In this document: in pieces, positions 1-5,090 of the stretch
Numbering within the stretch: the stretch's first letter is position 1
Layout of the letters: each line of letters begins with the position of its first letter
Notes under the pieces: generated by a model
What the model was told of the DNA's origin: nothing
Seen by the model: the letters and a program-made list of their open reading frames with translations, nothing else
The model's database searches: none
Source of the DNA: Flavobacteriaceae bacterium
Lineage (GTDB): Bacteria; Bacteroidota; Bacteroidia; Flavobacteriales; Flavobacteriaceae
Direction of reading: 5' to 3'
NCBI GenBank assembly: GCA_013042825.1
Contig: JABDPL010000234.1
Location: 1 to 5,090 of the forward strand
Length of the DNA stretch: 5,090 nt
Program-made: the position numbers and the translations under genes

Positions 1-376
1 GCCTTATATCAAAGAAATTGCCGGAAGAAAACGGATGTTCCTGCTGGGCACCGTTTCTGCTGTCCGTGAGGATTCCGGGAAGTTCGATGGTTCGGCTACA
101 CCAGATCTCGCATTGATCGATAGTGAATACCGTGATGTGGTCTGGATAGATGCCAAACATCCCAGCCAATGGGATCAAAAGGTGTATTACCAGTTGAATG
201 AGGCCTGGCGGTCAAGCGAGGGGATTGGATATTATTATGCCGAAGGTAAAGATGCTTTAGACCAGCAAACCATCAGTATTGATTCGATTCCTGTTATTCC
301 GAAGGTCAATAAAAACCAGGAAACCATAGATAGGCTTCAGCGGCAGATCGATTCATTAAAGGCCATCGGAAATTAA
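1..376 (+). CDS. C-terminal part of an unrecognised protein (5' end outside the window)
   Basis: The reading frame is open from base 2, so the ATG at 35 is probably internal and the real start lies upstream; about 124 C-terminal residues are visible. I do not recognise the family. Strand-like segments (around MFLLGTVSAVRED and DLALIDSEYRDVVWIDAKHP) are followed by an aromatic, Tyr-rich stretch (VYYQLNEAW, GIGYYYAEG). The tail, roughly the last 22 residues, reads NKNQETIDRLQRQIDSLKA and has heptad-like spacing of I/L residues, suggesting a short amphipathic or coiled-coil helix. No transmembrane segment, sorting domain or catalytic motif is visible in this part. The stop codon TAA (374-376) overlaps the stop of the convergent acetyltransferase gene. 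Coding status is well supported by the long open frame and ordinary composition; function is unknown. Confidence 0.8.
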   Translation, partial: PYIKEIAGRKRMFLLGTVSAVREDSGKFDGSATPDLALIDSEYRDVVWIDAKHPSQWDQKVYYQLNEAWRSSEGIGYYYAEGKDALDQQTISIDSIPVIPKVNKNQETIDRLQRQIDSLKAIGN

Positions 377-846
377 ATCAATTCGAGTATCATTTTGATA
401 TTACCGCGCTTGTAGGGCCCGTTCGCTTCCAGCGGTACTTCTTTAAATCCGTATTTGCGGTAGATGTAAATAGCATTTTCGAGGATCGTATTGGAGTAGA
501 GGACCAGGGCATCAAATCCTTCCGACCTGGCAAAATCAATACTGAATTGCATGAGTTTTTGTCCGATCTTCCGACCTCGAAGTTCCGGAGAAACCGCCAT
601 TTTAGTCAATTCAAGAACGCCGTCGGAAGCTGTTGGCATCAGGGCCAGGGTTCCAACAACAGAAGTATCGATAATGGCGAAAAATATATGTCCGCCCTTA
701 TTGATTATGTACTTATCCGGATTGCGCAACACCTCCTCATCATATGGTTCAACATAAAAGTACTTTCTGAGCCATTCGATGTTGAGTTCATAGAATGCAT
801 CGGCATATGCGGGGAGATATGCTACGATTATTAAGGATTCATCCAT
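373..846 (-). CDS. GNAT-family N-acetyltransferase
   Basis: This 157-residue protein is a single-domain GNAT acyltransferase, expected to be cytosolic and to move an acetyl group from acetyl-CoA to an amine; the substrate cannot be read from sequence. Motif A lies at about residues 80-100 (LTKMAVSPELRGRKIGQKLM): the strand LTKMAVS is followed by the pyrophosphate-binding loop RGRKIG (90-95). In the usual Q/RxxGxG/A loop the first glycine is here a lysine. Motif B follows at about 114-137, with the typical N-x-x-A-x-x-x-Y pattern and YRKYGF. The N-terminal part (about 17-45) is helical and likely forms the substrate lid. Length is normal for the family. The ATG at 844-846 is chosen because it gives a full-length fold; no Shine-Dalgarno is present, as is usual in Bacteroidota. 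It lies 46 bp downstream of the HutG-like gene on the same strand and is probably co-transcribed with it. Confidence 0.9.
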   Translation of the reverse strand: MDESLIIVAYLPAYADAFYELNIEWLRKYFYVEPYDEEVLRNPDKYIINKGGHIFFAIIDTSVVGTLALMPTASDGVLELTKMAVSPELRGRKIGQKLMQFSIDFARSEGFDALVLYSNTILENAIYIYRKYGFKEVPLEANGPYKRGNIKMILELI

Positions 847-892
847 ATGATCTGTAGAACATTAAATGTTGAGTTAAGATAAAAATATCTAA

Positions 893-1915
893 TCAGACCC
901 TTACAAAATCGCTTATCAGGTAGGCGATGAGTTTACCCGTCTGCTCAACCTGGCGTTTTGATGCTAATTCGGGCGCTACGCCGCAAATATGAAAATATCG
1001 GGCGTTCTTATGCCGGGAACAGTTGTAGATAAGTTCCCGCATTTTATTCAATGTAAATCCCGCGGGTGACATGGCAACACCGGGAACATTCGCCATAACA
1101 TCACAATCCAATTCAATCCCAAAAGCTTTGTTTCCGATGAATTCAAGTGCCCGTTGACGCTCCTGACGAAGTTTCAGTTTTCTCCTGACCATGAGATCTT
1201 CGAGCGTATTGAACTGAATCCGTTTATTTAATTTACCCAATACCTTTGCCATATGCTTAGGCAGATAGTTTTCGTGCATTCCAAAGATGAAATAGCGGTC
1301 GAGGAAACCTTCATCAAAAGCATAACTAAAACCATTTCCGTTATGCCTGCCATCTTCCGGGCCAAAATCGGCATGGGCATCAAAATTCAATGCATTTATA
1401 TGTTGATTAAGAGCCAGTGATGAACCCTTGAGATTACCATAGGCATTGTGGTGACCGCCACTAATGATTATGGGTTTTTTGCCTGATTTTACAATGTCAT
1501 GTACCAATTGAGAAACCTCGTTATCTATCTTCTTGACCATTCCCCTGGCTTTTTTAATATCACTGCTCTTCGAAGGATTGAGTGTATCGAGCTTTGAAAT
1601 TTCCTTTTTGAAGTCGAGATGTCCAAGCACAGCTATGCGTTCAGCATGAATCTTTTGATTGTCCCTTAGATTCAGAAACGATTGGATACCAAATGACCAG
1701 GCTTTTTCACCCCCTTGTTTTCCGGAATTGGCAAAAACTCCGATATGCTCGGGAATACCAAAAATTACATGGTCGACATCTAAATTTAAAAGTTGTTCGT
1801 ATATAGGAGTAGAGTCGTTAAATAATTGCACAAATTCACCTATTCTGGGCTCTTTTGTGTTCGTGGGAACGAGGTTTTTTAATTCGGAAACCGTTAGTAA
1901 TTTTAATCGGCTCAT
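893..1915 (-). CDS. hutG: Arginase/ureohydrolase-superfamily enzyme, probable formimidoylglutamase (HutG)
   Basis: This 340-residue cytosolic enzyme belongs to the arginase/agmatinase/formimidoylglutamase superfamily. The likely reaction is N-formimidoyl-L-glutamate + H2O to L-glutamate + formamide, the last step of histidine breakdown. All six residues expected to bind the two Mn(II) ions are present: H155 in GGHHNAYG, D179, H181 and D183 in NFDAHADF, and D270 and D272 in ELDCDV. HNGNGFSYA (191-199) matches the substrate loop of Bacteroidota formimidoylglutamases, and the end (GKLIAYLISDFVRV) has the usual C-terminal helix. Two departures stand out: N276-V277-P278 instead of the DP that follows the DxD motif in arginases, and G312 (HICGVAP) where a Glu is expected for guanidinium binding. 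The ATG at 1913-1915 fits family length; no Shine-Dalgarno is visible. The function is supported by hutI nearby, but another ureohydrolase substrate is possible. Confidence 0.83.
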   Translation of the reverse strand: MSRLKLLTVSELKNLVPTNTKEPRIGEFVQLFNDSTPIYEQLLNLDVDHVIFGIPEHIGVFANSGKQGGEKAWSFGIQSFLNLRDNQKIHAERIAVLGHLDFKKEISKLDTLNPSKSSDIKKARGMVKKIDNEVSQLVHDIVKSGKKPIIISGGHHNAYGNLKGSSLALNQHINALNFDAHADFGPEDGRHNGNGFSYAFDEGFLDRYFIFGMHENYLPKHMAKVLGKLNKRIQFNTLEDLMVRRKLKLRQERQRALEFIGNKAFGIELDCDVMANVPGVAMSPAGFTLNKMRELIYNCSRHKNARYFHICGVAPELASKRQVEQTGKLIAYLISDFVRV

Positions 1916-2028
1916 GAAATTATTCTTGATTTAAGTGTATCTAAATTACAATTAATTTAACTTGCACATCAGGAAATAAACAATTTGTTATAAAAGGAAT
2001 TAGTTTAACAATAAACAGATAAACGGGT
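1916..2028. promoter_or_regulatory. Divergent intergenic region, inferred promoters for the HutG-like gene and the coiled-coil gene
   Basis: This 113-bp, very AT-rich gap separates two divergent start codons, so promoters for both genes should lie here. I could not place a convincing pair of the Bacteroidota sigma elements (TTG, about 19 bp, TAnnTTTG) on either strand. Partial matches are ATTTG at 1983-1987 on the plus strand and TAATTTAG on the minus strand. A 7-bp AT-only inverted repeat with a 4-base spacer (TAAATTA 1942-1948, TAATTTA 1953-1959) sits in the region. Promoter presence is inferred from gene layout, not from a clear motif. Confidence 0.4.
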
Positions 2029-2922
2029 ATGGAAAACAAAACGAAAAGTTCGAATAATAGCTTAAAAGTTGTTTTAGGAATTGTGGTCGTATTATTGCTG
2101 GCAACGGCCTTTTACACCTTCAAAATATACAATGATGGCAAGGAGACGGCTTCTCAACTAAGAGATGAGAAAGCACTCGTGCTGAAGGATCTCAACAATA
2201 TGGCTGAGCAATACGACATCGCCATAGGCGAAAATCAGGTAGCCAATGCGAAATTGGTCGAAGCGCGTGAGCGTATTCAGGGTTTGATCGATTCGCTGAG
2301 GGTATCGGAAAACAGCGTAAGAAGTTTGTGGCGATATAAGAAGAAATATATGGCCCTTCAGGATGAGATGGATGTGTTACTTGCCGAAAACGATTCGCTA
2401 AAAATAGAGAACAAATTGCTTGCGACTAGCTTAGACAGTACCAAGATCCAACTCGAGGAGCGGACTGTATTTACCGATTCTCTTCTCGCACAAAATACAG
2501 AACTGGCTGATATCGTTGAAACAGCATCTGTGATATCTGCTGTAAATCTCGAAGGCTTTGGTGTAATTGTTCGAAGCTCAGGAAAGTTGATTCCTACCGA
2601 GCGCGCTAGGCGAACAGACAAGATAAGAGTGTGTTATACCGTTGCCAAGAATGACCTGGCCGTACCCGGAGATAGGGAGTTCTTTGTACAGGTAATAGAT
2701 CCTAAGAATAATGTATTAGGACTGAACCAGCAAATCCAATTTGAGGACAATGAGGTCCTGAACTATAGCCTGGTAAGCAAGTTCAATTATGAGAATATGA
2801 ATCTCGATATATGTGAATTTATCACGGCAACTGATAACCAGGAATTTGAGAAAGGCCGATACGTGGTTAACGTATTTAACCAGAATACCCTTATGTCATC
2901 CTCAGAGTTTACTTTGAAATAA
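2029..2922 (+). CDS. Uncharacterised membrane-anchored coiled-coil protein with beta-rich C-terminal domain
   Basis: The 297-residue product has a short, polar, Lys-containing N-terminus (1-12) and one hydrophobic segment (about 13-31, KVVLGIVVVLLLATAFYTF). A long charged helical region (about 36-165) with repeated I/L spacing and few helix breakers reads as a coiled coil. The C-terminal domain (about 170-297) is rich in predicted strands. It includes TDKIRVCYTVAKNDL, then FFVQVIDPKNNVLG, and ends in RYVVNVFNQNTLMSSSEFTL. No lipobox or signal peptidase site is obvious, so it is probably a single-pass inner-membrane protein with the coiled coil and beta domain in the periplasm. I recall similar proteins only as conserved hypotheticals of flavobacteria, with no known role. 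The ATG at 2029-2031 places the membrane segment normally; no Shine-Dalgarno is present. It diverges from the HutG-like gene and converges on hutI. A role in the hut pathway is not indicated by the protein itself. Confidence 0.88.
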   Translation: MENKTKSSNNSLKVVLGIVVVLLLATAFYTFKIYNDGKETASQLRDEKALVLKDLNNMAEQYDIAIGENQVANAKLVEARERIQGLIDSLRVSENSVRSLWRYKKKYMALQDEMDVLLAENDSLKIENKLLATSLDSTKIQLEERTVFTDSLLAQNTELADIVETASVISAVNLEGFGVIVRSSGKLIPTERARRTDKIRVCYTVAKNDLAVPGDREFFVQVIDPKNNVLGLNQQIQFEDNEVLNYSLVSKFNYENMNLDICEFITATDNQEFEKGRYVVNVFNQNTLMSSSEFTLK

Positions 2923-2968
2923 AGGATTACCACAACTCGAGAATTATAGCAGACATTGGAATAATAGC

Positions 2969-3002
2969 AAAAAAACCTCAGGAATTGTCCTGAGGTTTTT
3001 TT
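2969..3002. terminator. Bidirectional Rho-independent terminator shared by the coiled-coil gene and hutI
   Basis: A perfect inverted repeat has an 8-bp core stem CCTCAGGA (2976-2983) / TCCTGAGG (2988-2995) and an ATTG tetraloop. It is flanked by seven A (2969-2975) and seven T (2996-3002), so either strand reads stem then U-run. It lies 46 bp past the stop of the plus-strand gene. On the minus strand it overlaps the last codons and the TGA stop (2978-2980) of hutI, so the hutI transcript would end within about ten bases of its stop codon. Confidence 0.92.
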
Positions 3003-4234
3003 ATGAATTCACCGTTGATCATTACCTTATCAATCAGGTTTGAGCCAAAGGAATAAGGGAGTTCGTAATAACTCGATACGGCTTTGCTTATTATAATATT
3101 TGCTCGTTTCCCGCGAGTTATGCTACCATATTGCTGTTCAATCCCCATGGCATAGGCTCCATTAAGCGTAGCTGCGTTAATCGCTTCCTCCGGGGTCAAT
3201 TTCATTTTAATACATGCCAGGCTTACTATTAAATTCATATTGCCACTGGGTGCTGAACCCGGGTTGAAATCACTGGCAAGGGCCAAGGGCAATCCCGAAT
3301 CGATCAATTCGCGACCTGGTGTATATGGTATATCGAGAAAAAGAGAGCATCCGGGTAAGGCTACCGGTATAGTTCGCGACCCCTTAAGGGCTTCAATGTC
3401 CTCCGGAAGAAGTTCTTCGAGATGATCAACCGACAAAGCATTATGTTTTACTGCCAGGGCGACACCGCCGAAAGCATTGAACTGATTTACATGTATCTTG
3501 GGAATCAGCCCGAAGGTTTTTGCCGCTTCCAATATACTGTCGGTTGCCTCAAGGCCAAAATATCCCTTTTCACAAAAAACATCGATGTATTTGGCCAGGC
3601 GATCCTTTTGAATTGCCGGCATCATGTCCTTGATGATCAGATCGACATAGGCGTTTTTATTATCCGCATATGCTTCAGGCACAGCATGTGCTCCTAAAAA
3701 TGTTGGAATAACTTTCAGGCTTAGATCCCTTTTGATACGTTTTATCACACGCAGCATCTTCAATTCGGAATCTGTGGTTAAACCATAGCCTGACTTTATT
3801 TCAATCGCACCCGTTCCCAGGGCCATAAGGTTTTTTATGCGCGCCACGGCTTCCTGATACAACTGGTCTTCTTTTGTCGATTCAAGTTTTTTGGCCGAAT
3901 TCAAAATACCGCCACCTTTTGCAGCGATCTCCTGATAGGTCAATCCATTAAGGCGATCGACAAATTCGTCAATACGGTTTCCTGCATACACCGTATGCGT
4001 ATGACTGTCGCACCAGCAGGGCAGAACCACAGACCCCATAGCATCTATCTCAGTATCGGCAGTAAGACCCGAGGCGTTCTCCATTAGACCGAAATCCACT
4101 ATAGTGTCGTGATCGATAAAGATATAGGCATTGTCGATCTTAGGCAAGACCTTCATATGTTCGCCGGCTACCATCCGGATTCCCGGTTCTCGGACCTGAA
4201 TAAGCTCTTTTATGTTTTTAATCAGTATGGACAC
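2978..4234 (-). CDS. hutI: Imidazolonepropionase (HutI)
   Basis: This 418-residue, full-length cytosolic amidohydrolase hydrolyses 4-imidazolone-5-propanoate to N-formimidoyl-L-glutamate, the third step of histidine degradation. Family motifs appear in order: CDSHTHTVYAGNR (75-87) with metal ligands H78 and H80; GGGI (107-110); EIKSGYGL (145-152); TFLGAHAVP (178-186); KIHVNQF (246-252) with metal ligand H248; SVDHLEE (268-274) with the catalytic-type H271; and ASDFNPGSAPSGNM (320-333) with metal ligand D322. The end (RGKRANIIIS) rebuilds the small beta domain. The start is GTG at 4232-4234: an in-frame TAG lies three codons upstream (4241-4243), no ATG intervenes, and the first internal Met (residue 21) would cut off the N-terminal beta domain. 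The residues after H248 are N250-Q251, where some characterised enzymes have acidic residues. It probably has its own promoter in the 92 bp between its start and the terminator of the upstream gene. Confidence 0.96.
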   Translation of the reverse strand: MSILIKNIKELIQVREPGIRMVAGEHMKVLPKIDNAYIFIDHDTIVDFGLMENASGLTADTEIDAMGSVVLPCWCDSHTHTVYAGNRIDEFVDRLNGLTYQEIAAKGGGILNSAKKLESTKEDQLYQEAVARIKNLMALGTGAIEIKSGYGLTTDSELKMLRVIKRIKRDLSLKVIPTFLGAHAVPEAYADNKNAYVDLIIKDMMPAIQKDRLAKYIDVFCEKGYFGLEATDSILEAAKTFGLIPKIHVNQFNAFGGVALAVKHNALSVDHLEELLPEDIEALKGSRTIPVALPGCSLFLDIPYTPGRELIDSGLPLALASDFNPGSAPSGNMNLIVSLACIKMKLTPEEAINAATLNGAYAMGIEQQYGSITRGKRANIIISKAVSSYYELPYSFGSNLIDKVMINGEFIKKPQDNS

Positions 4235-4289
4235 GTTATTCTATTTATGACAATGGTCTTGATAAATGTATAAAATTTAATAGACCTTG

Positions 4290-4301
4290 ATAATCGATTA
4301 T
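4290..4301. promoter_or_regulatory. 12-bp perfect palindrome upstream of hutI, possible operator
   Basis: ATAATCGATTAT is a perfect palindrome lying 56-67 bp upstream of the hutI GTG, inside the only stretch that can hold the hutI promoter (4235-4326). It overlaps the second of two direct copies of CTTGATAA (4258-4265 and 4286-4293, 28 bp apart). The position suits a dimeric regulator near the promoter, but it is a single short AT-rich site and no regulator gene is in the window. Confidence 0.3.
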
Positions 4302-4326
4302 TCAGAGCTGCAGGAATTATGGCCAG

Positions 4327-4353
4327 AAAAAAAGCCGATGCGTTAACATCGGC
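4327..4353 (-). terminator. Rho-independent terminator of the sorting-domain protein gene
   Basis: Read on the minus strand, the 7-bp GC-rich stem GCCGATG / CATCGGC (arms 4347-4353 and 4334-4340) with a six-base loop (4341-4346) is followed directly by seven T (4327-4333). It begins 22 bp after the stop of the secreted-protein gene and should separate it from hutI. The plus strand lacks a T-run immediately after the stem, so it looks one-directional. Confidence 0.9.
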
Positions 4354-4375
4354 CTAAAATTTTATGGTTGGTCAA

Positions 4376-5090
4376 TTATTCTTTTATGAACTTAAAAACC
4401 GTGGCATTATTCACTCGTATGATATAAACGCCATTTTGCATCGAACTAACACCAAGGCCTTCGTTCGGTAGAATTCGTGTTGCAAGGATTGACTTTCCAA
4501 GTAGATCAAAAACCTCAACATCAACAGCTTCGTTATATCCACGGAAATACAATTCTTCGCTAGCTGGATTTGGATAAATTCCAAACTGTTCAAAATCAAA
4601 TTCATCAATTCCTAATGGTGGTGGATTATTTTCAAACCAGGTCAGGTCATCCGAATTATAAGCGATGGTTGCTATATCTAAATCACCATCAATATCCTGG
4701 TCAAAATCTTTAACGGCAAACACATAGGTTTGACTCTGAGTAGCATCCAGGATACACTCTGTACCAAATGTACCTGAAGGATCCGGACTGGGTGTTCCAA
4801 GTTGTTCAAAATAAACCAATTGAGTACTTGTTGCTGATTGTCCACTGCTCAAGATGATTTCGTTATCACCATCACCATCCAGATCATGAACCATAGCTGC
4901 TGCGGGATTACCGATCGTTGTAGTAAAGGCAGGTTGCAACGTAAATGTTGAGCCGTCAAATGGATCGTTGTTATCATCTTCATACCAATAAAAATTTCCC
5001 GTTCCTGGTGAAGTATTCAGTTCAGAAACCAAAATATCGAGGAATTCATCACCATCAACATCCGGCATAGCTGCGTTAAACACATAATTG
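4376..5090 (-). CDS. Secreted FG-GAP/VCBS-repeat protein with type IX secretion sorting domain (N-terminus outside the window)
   Basis: The frame is open to the right edge (codons N-Y-V before FNAAMPDVDG), so the first 'start' visible, a GTG at 5083, is internal; at least 237 residues are seen. Numbered from that GTG, three Asp-rich calcium-loop motifs occur: DVDGDEFLDI (8-17), DLDGDGDNEI (67-76) and DFDQDIDGDLDI (126-137). Each is followed by an aromatic-Glu element (YWYE, VYFE, TWFE). This is the pattern of FG-GAP/VCBS beta-propeller blades. Residues about 163-235 form a type A sorting domain: FGIYPNPASEELYF, VEVFDLLGK, then NGVYIIRV and the terminal KFIKE. The protein should be exported by Sec, cross the outer membrane through the type IX machinery, and lose the domain as it is released or anchored. 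Its biological role cannot be told; the missing N-terminus may hold more blades or an enzyme domain. Confidence 0.92.
   Translation of the reverse strand, partial: NYVFNAAMPDVDGDEFLDILVSELNTSPGTGNFYWYEDDNNDPFDGSTFTLQPAFTTTIGNPAAAMVHDLDGDGDNEIILSSGQSATSTQLVYFEQLGTPSPDPSGTFGTECILDATQSQTYVFAVKDFDQDIDGDLDIATIAYNSDDLTWFENNPPPLGIDEFDFEQFGIYPNPASEELYFRGYNEAVDVEVFDLLGKSILATRILPNEGLGVSSMQNGVYIIRVNNATVFKFIKE

Noticed and set aside
547..834. Plus-strand open frames of 95 and 68 residues opposite the acetyltransferase gene
   Set aside because: They lie wholly antisense to a gene with clear GNAT motifs and show no domain features of their own.
858..890. Two small inverted repeats (AACAT/ATGTT and AGATA/TATCT) between the HutG-like gene and the acetyltransferase gene
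   Set aside because: Stems are only 5 bp, AT-rich and lack a following T-run, so they do not make a terminator; chance is a sufficient explanation.
1659..1934. Plus-strand open frame of 91 residues opposite the start of the HutG-like gene
   Set aside because: Antisense shadow of a gene with intact metal-binding motifs; the predicted protein has no recognisable pattern.
1962..1987. Possible Bacteroidota promoter for the coiled-coil gene (TTG at 1962-1964, ATTTG at 1983-1987)
   Set aside because: The spacing is about 15 bp instead of 19 and the TA of the TAnnTTTG element is missing, so it is too weak to annotate as a promoter.
2358..2621. Minus-strand open frame of 87 residues inside the coiled-coil gene
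   Set aside because: Ser/Val-rich shadow of the coiled-coil reading frame, with no start context or domain.
3240..3697. Two plus-strand open frames opposite hutI
   Set aside because: Both are antisense to conserved HutI motifs and are explained by that gene's codon pattern.
4411..4608. Minus-strand open frame of 65 residues overlapping the sorting domain in another frame
   Set aside because: The real frame encodes a clear type IX sorting domain; the alternative looks like a frame-shifted shadow. I also considered a frameshift in the main frame and saw no break in the domain.

Overview
The window looks like a piece of a Bacteroidota chromosome, most likely class Flavobacteriia. The evidence is a C-terminal type IX secretion (por) sorting domain on the last gene, HutI and HutG proteins of the kind found in flavobacteria, AT-rich gaps with a moderate-GC coding background, and no Shine-Dalgarno sequence before any visible start codon. 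The two edge genes run off the window. I see no mobile element, RNA gene, CRISPR array or origin, and no gap longer than 300 bases.

Layout, left to right. (1) The 3' end of an unrecognised plus-strand gene stops at 376. (2) It converges on a minus-strand GNAT acetyltransferase (373-846), and the two stop codons share one TTAA. (3) 46 bp upstream of the GNAT on the same strand lies an arginase-superfamily enzyme (893-1915), best read as formimidoylglutamase HutG. No terminator separates them, so they are probably one transcript. (4) A 113-bp AT-rich divergent intergenic region follows. (5) A plus-strand gene (2029-2922) encodes an uncharacterised single-pass membrane protein with a long coiled coil and a beta-rich C-terminal domain. 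(6) It converges on the minus-strand imidazolonepropionase hutI (2978-4234, GTG start). A strong palindromic terminator between them takes in the hutI stop codon. (7) A 141-bp gap (4235-4375) holds the terminator of the next gene and a 12-bp perfect palindrome upstream of hutI. (8) The 3' end of a secreted FG-GAP/VCBS-repeat protein with a type IX sorting domain runs off the right edge.

How the genes work together. HutI opens the imidazolone ring of imidazolonepropionate to give N-formimidoyl-L-glutamate. HutG then hydrolyses that to glutamate and formamide. These are the last two steps of histidine catabolism. The two genes share a strand but are separated by the opposite-strand coiled-coil gene, so they cannot form a simple operon. 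HutH and HutU are not in the window.

I found no clearly new multi-gene system. The most notable points are the coiled-coil membrane protein sitting between the two hut genes, a Glu-to-Gly change at the expected guanidinium-binding position of the HutG-like enzyme, and a bidirectional terminator built into the last codons of hutI.
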